Assembly: GCF_041734735.1 (NCBI RefSeq)
Contig: NC_134878.1
Location: 39,538,482 to 39,602,481 of the forward strand
DNA: 64,000 nt
Direction: 5' to 3'
Source: Babylonia areolata
Taxonomy: Eukaryota > Mollusca > Gastropoda > Neogastropoda > Buccinidae
This document shows positions 11,426 to 23,049 of the stretch, one piece after another; positions within the stretch are counted from its first letter, which is position 1, and each line of letters opens with the position of its first letter. The notes below the pieces were generated by a model. That model did no database searches, was not told where the DNA came from, and saw only the letters and a program-made list of their open reading frames with translations. The position numbers were made by a program, and so were the translations under genes.

Positions 11426-11572
11426 TCTCAAGGCCTGACTAAGCACGTTGGGTTACGCTGCTGGTCAGGCACTGATCTGCTTGGCAGACTGATGTGGTGT
11501 AGCGTATATGGATTTGTCCGAACGCAGTGACGCCTCCTTGAGCTACTGAAACTGAAACTGAAACTACGGACT
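11426..11572 (+). repeat. Dispersed short repeat D (first copy)
   Basis: The block starting 'tcaaggcctgactaagcacgtt' and ending 'gcctccttgagctactgaaactgaaact' recurs at 46164-46286 with about 90 per cent visible identity. The two ends (ctcaaggc and gcctccttgag) are complementary, so the RNA or single strand could fold as a hairpin. It follows a T-rich tract just after SINE C. Confidence 0.75.
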
Positions 11573-11589
11573 GAAGTTGTCACAGTTCA

Positions 11590-12597
11590 CTGGGCACACA
11601 CAGCGGACACATGTTCAGGGACGATGTTGTAACTGTACATGCACGACCTGAGACTGCACCACTGTGGAACGACTCGGAAGGCACTGTGATGTCAATGGTC
11701 AGGGACCACAGTAATGCCGTGGTGTCGGTCTGACCGAAGCAGCCGTTGAGTCACTTACAGTAACATTCAGTAACACACCTGCTGCCAAACCAGCGTCCCT
11801 TTGACGTTGCAGTTCATTCTGGGTATTCAAGTTGTTTGTTTTTGCCGTTGCTTTGTTTTTTGATACACTGAGTGAATTTGGTCATATTATTTGTGTTTGG
11901 CATAAATGCCCACTCGATCACATCTGGCACCCTGACCATATGCATCACATATTGCTCAGTGTATCTCGACTGGGATCTTAAATTATTTTTGTGTTACTTC
12001 AGTTAAGTTCTTCTTGTCTTTTCTTTCTCAAAAATGTTTGTCTTAACCAGACAGTTTGATGTGGCCATTGTTTAAAAAAAGAAAAGAAAAAGAAAAGAAG
12101 AATTTAAAAAAAAAAGGAGCACAATACTCAGTAATCAGTTAACCGCTGCAACGATATTTGTATTAGTTCCCGTGGAATATGTAACATGTTCACTGTGTGA
12201 CTCCACGGGGTTTCCTGAAATAAACACGTTTTGTCCTGTCTCAGTTGCCGTCACTCATGAACAGCCACGGTGACCCGCCAACAATGCAAATAACGCACAT
12301 GCTGCCAATTAGCTGGTGTCAGTTCGCCTGAAAAGTGCAGCGTTAATTCCGTCATAGTAAACAGCCGGTGGCTCCAGTCACCTGCGCCTGTTACTGACAT
12401 GAAGCCAGTGCATGGCTGCCCGCGTGATCGCGAGTTTCCAAACAGACTTAGTCGGACACGGCGGATTACATGACAGTTATATCCACGGCGGATCGACGGA
12501 CTGACATTCTCCGAGTCACTGACTCCCGCGTACTGAGTACACAGCCGGGTGTTCATGTGATGATCATAATTTCAGTTCTGAACCCATTGTACGTCTC
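11590..12597. other. Non-coding, no feature seen
   Basis: The stretch has no recognisable gene. A purine-rich low-complexity patch lies at 12076-12117. Frames at 12251-12556 are uncharacterised and have no homologue I recognise. Confidence 0.5.
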
Positions 12598-13105
12598 GTC
12601 CTCCACTCTGGTTTTCCCTGACGGATCCTCCTGCTCTACAAGTCACAAGTGGTCTCCATCCTCTTATATGGATGTCAGACATGGACACTGATGGCAGAAA
12701 CAGAAAGAAGAATCCAAGCATTCGAAACGAAGTGCTTGAGGAGACTACTACACATCTCCTACAAGGAGCACAAGACCAACTTGACTGTGTGCGGAACCTG
12801 GTCAGCAACCTTGTTGGAACCCAAGAACCACTGCTGGCGACTGTCAAACGACGGAAGATGGCATGGTTTGGTCACGTCACACGACATAACACCCTCTCCA
12901 AAACCATCCTGCAAGGGACTGTAGAGGGAGGGCGCAGACGGGGGCGGCAGAGAAAGAACTGGTTCGACAACGTCAAGGAATTGACCAAAATGACGATGCC
13001 AGATCTCCTCACGACAGCTGCCAACAGAACGGCGTGGCGAGCTATGACATCTTCCTCATGTCCCCCCAACGGTCAAGGGAATGAGTGAGTGAGTGAGATC
13101 CTCCT
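12598..13105 (+). pseudogene. LINE ORF2 C-terminal fragment with (TGAG)n tail
   Basis: The plus strand encodes the end of a LINE ORF2 just beyond the reverse transcriptase. First comes 'SILLYGCQTWTLMAETERR' and 'FETKCLRRLLHISYKEHKTN' in the frame beginning near 12649. Then, after a frameshift near 12780, 'RRKMAWFGHVTRH', 'LQGTVEGGRRRGRQRKNW' and 'WRAMTSSS' follow in the frame 12672-13088. The sequence ends in (GAGT)n at 13080-13096, a microsatellite tail typical of some LINE 3' ends. It is a 5'-truncated dead copy. The same family may supply the 5' fragment at 61510-62337, which is an inference. Confidence 0.75.
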
Positions 13106-14150
13106 GCGAAGCACCGTATAGTGCATTCCGTCTTCTTGAACTTGTTTTAAAAAACTTGATATGACACAACAACTATTGCCGCCGGTGCGCACACTGACCG
13201 CGGCGGCTTTCGAACTGCGTTTTTTTTTTTCCCTTGCAGAGAAGGTTATATTTGTCAAGAAACATGTAATCACATTTCACATTAAAATTTTGGGTAAACA
13301 ATATAACAAAATACATTGATTCCAAGAAAAACAATGAAGCATTACACCATAGAATCTGCTTCAAGGAAAAACACATCAACACTGTCCCTCGCTTCACTGA
13401 AGTTATATCATTCATCCAACTGCAAGGTTTTTGGTTTTGCATCTCCCCAATCCCAACAAACACCCACACACAGTGAGGCCCACACACACACCCATACTCA
13501 ACGTGTAATCCATCGGTCAATATACCACAAAACTAGCAACATAATCTCCTTCTGAGACATCGAGGGAACACCGATATTAATCCAGTTTAAAACAGGTTCT
13601 TAGAATGTACAAACATAATCATGAAGAAAAACAACAACAATATTATCAATTATTATTGTTATGAAAACATCAAAACCTGTTAAATAATATTGTGTATATT
13701 CTAAGCTAGCCATCTGTCCGATCATTATGTTATTCTCTTTCTCTCTTACATACACAGAGTAGCAAACAGCCAGACACAAACACGCACACGCACACACCCC
13801 TCCCTCCCCTCCCAACACACACATATGCTCAAAACGCTCGCTCTCGCACACTCTCGCGCGCACATTCACACACGCAGACATTGGCAAACGAAATGGGCTA
13901 CACACAAACACTTGAATGTTGGCATAATGGCACCAAAGCATTTGAGTTTTCAATTCAACACTGATACATAAATGGCAACTGAGGTATAGCATATGGTGTT
14001 GCAGATATTCGCCTGTCGCCGGTATGTCTGTACGTGTGGTTGGCAGTGTTGTATACAAAACTGAAATACACTAAAGTAGAAATAAGACAGCAATGATAAT
14101 GGCAGCAAAAACCAGTTTCTTTAACCATTCTTATATATTCCGATGTATCA
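13106..14150. other. Non-coding with short CA-rich tract
   Basis: No gene is supported. CA-rich sequence lies at 13465-13495 and 13775-13885. The right-hand end probably includes the 3' untranslated region of the minus-strand LINE that starts at 14153; I see no clear poly-A or tandem tail to mark its end. Confidence 0.5.
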
Positions 14151-14152
14151 TA

Positions 14153-14938
14153 TTAATCCTTTAAATCGCTTATTATTCCCATGTACGGGAACCACTTCTG
14201 TTCAAATTTGTTATAGCGCACTTCTATTCTGGACACATATTTTTCAGTGCGGTAGTTGTACTGTACTTCCTTCACGAATGCTGATATTGTTGGTCTGATT
14301 TTATTGATTCTGCTTTTGTATATAAAAAATTTAGCCCATAATATAATCAGGTTGAGTACTTCGTCTGTTTTCGTTTTGTCGTCAGTTCCAAACAAAATAA
14401 GTTCAGTATTAAATGATAATCTCTCACACCCTTGGCATTTATCTTTCAATAATGTTTCCAGTTCTAACCAGTAAGACTGTATGTAGTTGCATTCCCACAG
14501 GTAATGATGTATAGTATCTTTTTCAATATTGCAAAAGTTGCATTTTTCACTTTCTGTCAATCCCATTCTTCTAAGAATACTATTTGTGACTAAAATTCTA
14601 AAGCAAATTCGGATTTGGAACCATTTTAGTTTGATTTCTTTCGTCTTCTTAATTAACTCTAAAGCAGTTTTCCAATCTATTACAACATCCAGTTTCCTCT
14701 CCCAATTACCGAACGGTTTTATGTCATATATTTCTATTTTTTCAAGCAAAATATTATAGTATGTTCTTGATCCTTTTGTAACTCTACATATCATGTCTAA
14801 TGCTTTTGTGTTCTGGTTACTTACGTTGTTGATTATTACTATCCTTTCCTTTTTAATGTATTGCTTTATTGCTTGTGTACAACTTTGATAGTGTAAGTAG
14901 TTAACTCTTATGTTCCATTTTTTAACAGAATTGTTCAT
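14153..14938 (-). pseudogene. LINE ORF2 part 3: C-terminal zinc-knuckle region
   Basis: The 261-residue frame is the C-terminus of the same ORF2. It has 'KCNFCNIEKDTIHHYLWEC' near residues 135-155, a Cys/His cluster (CxxC, HH, C) seen at this place in Tx1/L1-type ORF2, followed by 'YWLELE' and a terminal basic region. The apparent start Met is inside the old frame. The stop at 14153 is probably the native stop. Confidence 0.8.
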
Positions 14939-16082
14939 GGCTCAGAAAGCCTCCGTCTTCACTTAATACATCTCTTACTAAATACACATTCTTTTTTGCC
15001 CAGTCATTGAAACAAAAATCAACGTTACCTACTTTAAATTTGTCATTATAAAATATAGGTTCTGATACAAGTTCTTTGTAGTTTTGTAATTTTACGTGGT
15101 TGTTGAATTCATCAAATGCTACGAATACATCTTTCCAGAAGTGGTTACATTTACTTTTGATAAATCTTTTGGCTCCGTAACAGTTTAAGTTAATTATTTC
15201 TGGACATTGTTTAAGTAGTATTTGCCTCCACTTTTGGGTTCCTGTGTATAATTTCCTTACCCATGACAATTTTAAGGACCTAACGAAAGTTATTATATCC
15301 GGTATTCCTATACCTCCTTGCTCAATGTTTTGCACCGAATACTGTCTTTTGATTTTGTCTGTTTTTTTGTCCCATACAAACTCATAGCACATTTTTTGCA
15401 GTCTTTTCAGTTCGTTTTCTGGCGGGTTGGGCAGTAAAATCCATAAGTAAGTTAATTTTGTAAGTATTAAGGACTTTAGTACTGCCACTCTACCCAAAGG
15501 CGTACATATTCTTTTTGCCCACGTTTTGAATAGATTAACGACTTCAACAAATTTATCTGCAATATTAATTTTTGTTATGTCTGATATTTCGTTAGTAAAC
15601 CAAATTCCCAATATTTTGAACTTTGTTGGATTCCATTGCATCTCTTTGTGAACTAAGTATCTTTCAGGCGAATTTTTCTTTTTTCCTAACCAAACATTTA
15701 TTGTTTTTTCAAAGTTAAGTCTTAGGCCTGAAATATCTTCAAATTCATTTAGTGTTTCAAACAACCTTTCGTATGAGCATCTGTCTCCTTCTAATGTGAA
15801 TGTTGTATCGTCTGGAAACTGATTTATTTTAAATTCTGTGTCGGATATTTTTATACCTTTTATTTTTTTTTTGTCGTTACGAATTTTGCATGCAAGTATC
15901 TCTGAACATAGGACAAACAAATAAGGCGATATCGGGTCTCCCTGACGACACCCTCTATTTATATCAAAGTGTTGGGATACCTTTCCATTAACTACTACAT
16001 AAGACTTTATATCATTATAAAAAGAGGCTACCCAGTTGCATATATCCTTCCCAAATCCAAATTCTTTCAGTACATTTTTCAT
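14922..16082 (-). pseudogene. LINE ORF2 part 2: RT palm and thumb
   Basis: The frame continues the reverse transcriptase. RT motif A (VSIDFEKAFDSINW) is in this frame just upstream of the first Met, so that Met is not a true start. 'GCRQGDPISPYLFVLCSEIL' is motif B-like. The catalytic box reads 'QFPDDTTF', with Pro where LINEs have Ala (FADD), which would probably damage activity. 'LRLNFEKT' and 'LGIWF' follow in the usual order, then the thumb/connection region. The frame ends at a one-base shift near 14930. Confidence 0.85.
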
Positions 16083-16120
16083 GAACCCCCAATTAATCGA
16101 GTCAAAAGCTTTTTCAAAAT

Positions 16121-17944
16121 CTATCGATACGAGCAGTCCTGGTAGGTTCTTTTTTCCAGGTAATGAATCATATCATACATAGATCTTAAATTATCCCCAA
16201 TATATCTTCCTGGTATGAACCCCGTTTGATCTTCATTTATCAGTTTTGGTAAGACAGCTTTGATTCGATTTGCAATGCATGTTGTTCCAATTTTATAGGT
16301 GACATTTAAAAGAGTAATTGGTCTCCAGTTTTTTAAGAATTCCCTAGGCTTATCTGCTTTAGGTAGACATACTATTACCCCTTCCCTTTGTGTTATAGAC
16401 ATTCTTCCTTTGTAAAATCCTTCATTAATAGAACGGACTACAAAATCCCCAAGTTGTTTCCAGAAAAACTTAAAGAAATTGACTGTCACTCCATCAGTTC
16501 CTGGACTTTTGTCATTATTCATATTCTTTAATGCTATAGATGCTTCTTCTTTAGTAATAATTCCCTCCAGTACCTCAGCTTCTTGTTCACTTAAATGTGG
16601 TAGATTTGTGACATAAGTACCTAAGTCAACCTCTTGTGTATTTCTTTCTTTATATAGTTCTTGGTAAAAAGACCTAGTTTCTTCTAACATTTCCTCTGTT
16701 TTCGTTAAGACCTGTCCATTGTCTGTAACTAATTTTAGCATTTGTTTACTCACAAAGTGTCTTTTTTCTAGTGAACAGAAGTATTTTGTTATTTTTTCTC
16801 CCTGTGACGCCCATCTTGCCTTTGATCTAATGATGATCCCATCCATTTTTGTTTTTCTTATTTCTTCTAATTGTTTCTTCTTTTCCTCTAACTGGTATGC
16901 TTCCTTTACACTTCTATCACTATTTTTTTCTATCGCCTGTATGTCTTGTTCCAGACCTTCTTTTACTCTTTGCTCTCCTTTCTTTTTAATGGCATATGCT
17001 ACAGTATTTGCTCTTATTTCCATTAACAGGGTGTCTAAAAATAATTGGTCTGATATTGTGAAGTGCAGTTCGCTATTTAGAATATCTTTGATTTTATCCC
17101 GGGAATATATCAATACTGCATATTGTTCCTTTACCCTTTCAATAGTTTCATTAACAAGTTCTACATATATCTGATCTTTTAACAAGGAAGAGTTAAATTT
17201 CCAAAAAGGTTTATGCTTCTTTTCTGCTTTAAACATCATTTCTAATGTTATGAGGGAATGGTCACTACGATATCCATAACAAATGTCTGCATTCTTTACG
17301 TCAGAGATAAGAGTTTCAGAAACTAGGAAGAAATCTAACCGACTTTGCTGAAATGGATTTGTTCTTCTCCAGGTGTATCGTAAAATTTCTGGATTAAATT
17401 CTCGCCAAATGTCCACTAGTTCTAATTGTGATATCATATCCAGTACTGTATCCCTTGCTTTAGTATTATTACTATGCTTGTAATTATGATAATCTAAATT
17501 CGGGTTAATAACAAGATTCCAGTCTCCTGCTATTATGATATTTGTTACTAACAGATCTTCAAGTTTTTGACTGATGTCTTTAAAAAATGATGGGTCGTCT
17601 CTATTAGGTCCATATACATTAGCTAGAGCAATTTGTTTACCCATGGTATTTATTATAAGAATTATGTAGTTTCCCTGGCTATCTTTGATGCATTTCTCTA
17701 TCTTAAAGTCAAAATTGTTGTTAAGTAAAATAGCTACCCCCCTAGATCTCTTATTTTTGGATGAAAAAATACATTCATATCCCCATTCTGCTCTAATTTG
17801 ACGTTCAGATTTAGGAAGAAAATGTGTGTCTTGTAGAAAATATATAGAGTATTGTTTTTGTCTCAGATATTGAAGGACATCCCTTCTTTTAGCAAAATTA
17901 CCAAGGCCTTGGCAATTGAGAGATGACAGCGTAAGACTATTCAT
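16121..17944 (-). pseudogene. LINE ORF2 part 1: APE endonuclease and RT N-terminus
   Basis: The 607-residue frame begins 'MNSLTLSSLNCQGLGN', an endonuclease start with the catalytic Asn. Further motifs are 'FLQDTHF' (family usually QETH), 'IAGDWNLV' near residue 140, 'SRLDFFLVS' and 'GYRSDHSL' near 228. A coiled, charged linker covers about 250-400. RT motifs begin with 'NNDKSPGTDGVTVNFF' near 475, then 'NWRPITLLNVTYKI' and 'EDQTGFIPGRYIGDNLR'. The frame is cut off just before RT motif A by loss of one base in an A run near 16150. The ATG at 17942-17944 fits the usual start of Tx1-type ORF2. Confidence 0.88.
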
Positions 17945-18629
17945 TGTATTGTATCATTATTCTAATAACCATTTTACTCATTTTCATTATAATATAAATA
18001 CATTTTACATTTGTGTCACTTGCGTTCCTCAGCCACCTCATATAAAGTGTTAACCCATTAAAAAAACCTGCCCGCTTTCGTTCAGTTCTTGCATTCACAT
18101 GGCCACTCATCCTTCTTTTCTTGAACAGTCGCTCTCTCTGACACGGTTGCATTCAACAGACGTTATTGTTCTCAACTGCACAAAAATGAATAACTGATTA
18201 AACAAATGAATAAATAAAACACGACTTAGTTTGCAAATTGAGGCAAATGTGAGCTTAAGTAAACTCATCAAAAGCACGTTTCTTCTTTGAAAAAACATGT
18301 AAGAAATAATTATATTAAAAAAAAAATAATAAAAAATAATAATTAAAAAAAAAAAATTAAGTAAGTAAATAAAAATAGATAAATAAAAAGATGAAAAAAT
18401 ACCAAGAAATACAAACTGAAATCGAGACATATTATATTACACTTTTACTAGAAAAAGTGACATACAGTAAAGTTAAATTATGTACAAATCATACTGAGTG
18501 ATTTCGAATGGAGATTTTTTTTCTTTTGTGAATTCTCTTGTGAGACACAACACTAGGTGATTCCTTGCTTGCTGAAGGAGAGTGGGAAGGGGGTTGGGTC
18601 GGTGTAAGGAGGATATCGAATGGAAAATG

Positions 18630-18683
<54 letters not shown>

Positions 18684-18945
18684 GTAACATTTCACTCCAC
18701 AATGATGTAGAATCATGAGAGACCATTTTTCATGTTGCACATGAAAAACGCTTCACGCTACTCGGATCACACCAAATCCAGACGCCACCAAACCACTGGC
18801 AAGGAGGTGATGGGTTGGGGTGGGGAATCAAGTATATATACAAAGCATGTGAAGAAAATGGGATAAAGAGGGGCGTGGGGGGCAATGGGAGTATGTGTGT
18901 GCCTGTTCGTGCGCGCACGCGCACACTTGTTAATATTAGCGGACG

Positions 18946-18979
<34 letters not shown>

Positions 18980-20243
18980 AGTACAACCCATTGTCTTTCA
19001 TAAAAAAAAAAGAAAAAAAAAAAAGGAAAAGAACTTTCACGGAAACCAGAGGCGGGATAAATGTGGATTGCACTATCAGTAGTGGACAATTAATAAGTCG
19101 AATTCAAACACCCACCCCATCCCCCCCATCCATTTCCCAATAATCAAACAGTTCAGTCAATCCGATTTCCAGGTAAATTGCCGTTAAACGTTTCAAGTTG
19201 CTCGAGTTTAAAAAAAAAAAAAAAAAAAAAAAATTATATATATATATACATATATATACACACACACATACACATATATCTCTCTCTCTATATATATATA
19301 TACATATATATATACACATACATATAAAAATAATAATAATAATATTAAAAACCATCGCACGTCTGGGAAAAAAAAAAAAAAAAAAAGGTTCCACGTAGCT
19401 CGAACACCAGCCGCAGCCGGGGGGGGGGGGGGGGGGGGGGGGGAATCGCCTGTAAAGAAAGAGGGAGAAAGAGGCACGCACACCCACGCCCGCTCGCGCG
19501 CTAGCGGGGAGGTTTGGGTGTGGGGGCATACTACATGTCTTCCTGAAAAAAGACCTACAGATCTCCATCAGAGATAACTGAGTTCAAGTTTACCCCCCCC
19601 CCCCTCCCTCCCCCAACATCATTGGTTCAGTCAATCAGGCCTTCGTGAAATTGCGTCACTGCCTTTGTTGTTGTTGTTGGTCTGTCTCCTGCTGTGTTGT
19701 TTTTTTGTTTGTTTTTTGTTTTGTTTTTTCTCGTTTTGTTTTCCTCTGTCCCTCTTTGCTCTTGTTTTTGTCCCTTGGGTTGTCCCTTTTCCCTTTGCTT
19801 GTCTGTTTGTCTTTTTCCCTCTCAATAATGCGAAATCTAAAACCGTATTGTCAAAAATAACAAAAAGATTGTCAATAATAACAAATAATAAATTAATATT
19901 GTCCATAATGCAAAGAATAATAATAGCAATACGTATCGTCACCATCACTGTCACCACTCCTACGACTGTTCATCATTACCACTGTTCATCATTATCACAT
20001 TGACTGCATCAACAGCGGCAACAAAGAAAGGACAGTAATAATGTTACGTATAAATATACGGTATTCCCCCATCCCTACTTCGTCTTCCTATCACACAGTC
20101 CCTCCATTCTCTATCTTCTCCTCCCTCACTGGAGTAAAGAATACATTCCACCCCCCCCCCCCCGGAAAGAAAAAAAATAAATAAATAAACGAAAATTACA
20201 TAAAAAATTTAGAAAATGAATGTCAAAATATAGAATTTGCCTT
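17945..20243. other. Spacer between LINE ORF2 and ORF1: microsatellites
   Basis: Contents are A/T-rich sequence at 18310-18400, (CA)n at 18632-18680 and 18950-18977, poly-A at 19209-19233, (TA)n/(CA)n at 19235-19330, a G run at 19420-19443, T/G-rich sequence at 19660-19800, and a C run at 20150-20163. No gene is supported. If ORF1 and ORF2 belong to one LINE, most of this stretch must have been inserted or expanded later. Confidence 0.6.
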
Positions 20244-21563
20244 TCAAAGCTGGGTGGATACTTTTTCTCTGGGACATGTCAGTGTCTGCTCAGTCTCCAT
20301 GGCCTGGCTCTCCACTGGTTGCTGGTGGTCCCGTTGCTTCTGGGACTGGCTGGGGGAGGACGACTGGTGTCTGGCTGGCTGTACCTTCGCTGGCTGCTGG
20401 TCTTTGGTCTTCTTCCTGTCAGCAGTTCGCGATCCACCTCCCGTTGGAACCTCCCTGGAGTTGGGGCAGGGTCTGCGTTGACGTGGAGTAGACAGCGGGC
20501 GGTGGGTGTGTCTGGGCGTGCTGGTCACCTGGCGGCCTGGCAGTCTAGAACGTCTCTCCCTCTGCTCACTGTGCGCTGGTGACGCTGTGTGGTCCGGGCC
20601 TGGAGTGATGGCGGATGTGTCCTTCAGAACACTCATGTCTCCGTGCACCACTTTTGTAATTGTAGTGTCTTTCAGTTGGGCATAAATCACTCCCTCCTTT
20701 GTCCAGCAGTTTTTTACACACGAGTTGTTTTTTACTTCCATTAAACGTTTCATGTTAAGTGGGGTTAAATCCTCAACAATTCCTGTATGTGTTCCTTTCA
20801 GCAGTCTTCTGTTTTTGATGATTTCTGTTTTAAGTTTTCTTGAAATAAATTTTACGATTATGGGACGGGGCCTGTTGCCGACACTTTGACCGACTCTGTG
20901 AGCAATGCTGATATCTGCCCTTGACACACTTTGCAACTGTAGATTATCCCTGATGATTTTCAACACTTTTTGTTCTGATTCCATTGTGGATTCATCTTTT
21001 GATTCTTGTCCCACCCCCATAAAACGTACAGAATCTCTTCTCTGGTACTGTTCCAGGTCGTTTATTTTTTCCTTATCTATTTGGCTGATCTTTTTCAATG
21101 TTTTGATTTCCTCTTGCAGGTCTTCTAAAGTGTCTTCATTGTCTTCTAATTTTGCTCTTAAGTTATCATTTTCCTGCTGCAATTCAAAAATGTCACCACG
21201 CAATCTGTCAAACTGCTCAGAAATGTGCTGAAATAAACGTGATTCACTGGCATCAATTTTGGTTTTTAAAGTATTCAGTTTTTCATTCAAGACTCTCTCA
21301 ATGTTACTTAACTGTTCTTGAATACCGTTTGTCCCCCCCTCCCTCTCTGCTATGTATGTCTTATTTACTTCCTTGGTTGCCATTGTTTCTGTCCCACTCA
21401 CGAATTCCTTCAATGTCTTTTGGTTGTTTAATGATTCCGATCGTTGTTTTTTGTTTTCTTTTAACCCCACCATAGACTCAGCAGCACTACAGTCCTGAAA
21501 ACTACTGCTAACATCAGATGAACGATTTTTCCTTTTATTTCCTGCATTACGTTTTGGTGGCAT
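20244..21563 (-). CDS. L1-type LINE ORF1 protein (coiled coil + RRM-like)
   Basis: A 439-codon open frame without interruption. Residues 1-75 are basic and Ser/Lys-rich. About 80-185 is a heptad-rich coiled coil (for example 'LEDNEDTLEDLQEEIKTLKK'). About 190-290 looks like the RRM of L1-type ORF1p, with 'YQRRDSVRFMGV', 'ADISIAHRVGQSVGNRPRPI' and 'VKFISRKLKTEIIKNRRLLK'. About 295-335 matches the C-terminal domain, followed by a basic Ser/Pro/Gln-rich tail unusual in length. Such proteins trimerise and bind LINE RNA. A 67-codon frame (21547-21750) overlaps the start and might act as an upstream ORF. No stop or frameshift is seen, in contrast to the ORF2 at 14153-17944. Confidence 0.8.
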   Translation of the reverse strand: MPPKRNAGNKRKNRSSDVSSSFQDCSAAESMVGLKENKKQRSESLNNQKTLKEFVSGTETMATKEVNKTYIAEREGGTNGIQEQLSNIERVLNEKLNTLKTKIDASESRLFQHISEQFDRLRGDIFELQQENDNLRAKLEDNEDTLEDLQEEIKTLKKISQIDKEKINDLEQYQRRDSVRFMGVGQESKDESTMESEQKVLKIIRDNLQLQSVSRADISIAHRVGQSVGNRPRPIIVKFISRKLKTEIIKNRRLLKGTHTGIVEDLTPLNMKRLMEVKNNSCVKNCWTKEGVIYAQLKDTTITKVVHGDMSVLKDTSAITPGPDHTASPAHSEQRERRSRLPGRQVTSTPRHTHRPLSTPRQRRPCPNSREVPTGGGSRTADRKKTKDQQPAKVQPARHQSSSPSQSQKQRDHQQPVESQAMETEQTLTCPREKVSTQL

Positions 21564-21750
21564 TGTTTAACTGTATTTCCAAAAGACTGTCACCATACAT
21601 ATCAATTTTGATGTCTTTGCTATCGAAAGAGAGCGGATTACAAAATGTGAAAATACTTGTATCAAAATTGCTCCGGACAAGGAGATAAAATAGAGAGTGT
21701 CTTCCTACCTTCCTCACACTCTTGTCCCTTAAAACTCCATTGTACCACAC

Positions 21751-22262
21751 TTGCGTGAAGTTTTCACAAACTTGAAATTTTGCAACCAGTAGCTGATTTC
21801 ACACCCCTGCAGTCATGATTATTTTTTGATGTGAGTTATGAATGCAACTACATGTCACGAGAACGAAGGGTCACAGCCTGTGCTTCATCTCTTCTGCTGC
21901 CTCGAACTGCGTTATGGTCCCGTTCAAGTTCGTGCATGCCCGCTCCTGCAGATCGGACGGACACATATAGAACGCTGCCAGCGTATCATGTCCGAGTTTT
22001 CGAATCAGTTTTTCTCACGGCTTCAGTTTGATTACTCCGGCAGGCTCAGTCTCAGTATTTCTCAGTAGCCCCGGCCCTTGCTCTGTGCATGGAACGGTGC
22101 CCCCGGTCACCCCCCCTCCCCCCAAAAAAAGCAGGAACAACAAAAACAACAACGAAAAAAAAACAAACCCGTCTAACTATATAAAGAAAAATCATGTAAA
22201 AGTTGAACTGAAAACAATACAACAACCCCTCAGTCCGTCCCCCCCTTCCTCCGGCCGTCCCG

Positions 22263-22296
<34 letters not shown>

Positions 22297-22527
22297 CACC
22301 CCCGCCCCTTTTTAGACACGTTTAGAATCGAGACAAGTTTTATTTTGAATACCGTGACACAAATGCAAACTAATGTGAATAGTATGCACTCCACATTTCA
22401 ACCCGTTTCAGTGCAGTACACGTTTCCATGCCCCTAATTGCTATGCATAGAATGCCCCCCAAAGCATCCTTTTTTAGACACCTTTAAAATCGAGACATGA
22501 TTCATTTTTAACACTGACACCAACTCG

Positions 22528-22586
<59 letters not shown>

Positions 22587-23049
22587 CGGATAGCCTAGAT
22601 ACTGAGATAGATAGATAGACAGACAGATAAATAGATAGCCTGGATAGACATACTGACTTAACAGTTAAACCCGTCTCCGAGTTTGTTTACAACGGGAACG
22701 AGAAAAAAAGGAGTATGGTATAAGATTTTTTATTTTTTTATTTAATTTTTTTTATTTTAGGGTGGGAGAAAACTGTAAAGTATAATAAACTGGAATGCGT
22801 AAACGAAAATGGTAAAACCGTTCGTTGGAAACGGGTATACCCATGCAGATATGTTCTTATGTGGAATCATTGAAAGAACTTGTTTACAAAAGTCACGTTG
22901 ATTCTGACTGAATGGACATCAGGTAATAGTTCTGAATATTTAGCGGATGAGGTCGATGTTTTTGTGTGTATCAATCTGTGTTGAACCTTGAAATTTCCAC
23001 CAGTTTCATTCACGTACCAGTCGTAAAGCAGATCGCTTTAGTTTACTAT
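21751..23049. other. Non-coding with C homopolymer and (CA)n
   Basis: This holds the likely 5' region of the ORF1-bearing LINE (to about 21800, extent unclear), a C run of about 33 bases at 22263-22295, (CA)n at 22530-22584 and (GATA)n-like sequence at 22605-22640. No gene is supported. Confidence 0.55.

Larger units (their letters stand above)
14153..17944 (-). mobile_element. Tx1/L1-like LINE, ORF2 (degenerate, about 1260 codons)
   Basis: The minus strand carries a nearly full-length ORF2: an APE endonuclease, a reverse transcriptase and a C-terminal zinc-knuckle region. Two single-base frameshifts, near 16150 (in an A tract) and near 14930, split it into three frames listed separately. 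The style of the endonuclease (GDWN, LDYHNYKHSNN, RDTVLDMI) and of the RT (GCRQGDPISPYLF, DDTTF..EGD) is that of the Tx1 group within the L1 superfamily. ORF1 is not adjacent; a matching type of ORF1 lies 2.3 kb upstream at 20244-21563. Confidence 0.85.

Noticed and set aside
16719-17174. Plus-strand frame of 151 codons
   Set aside because: Antisense to the strongly supported LINE ORF2 and without motifs. The same applies to 20220-20582, 32279-32635, 32900-33211 and 40012-40227, which are antisense to other genes.
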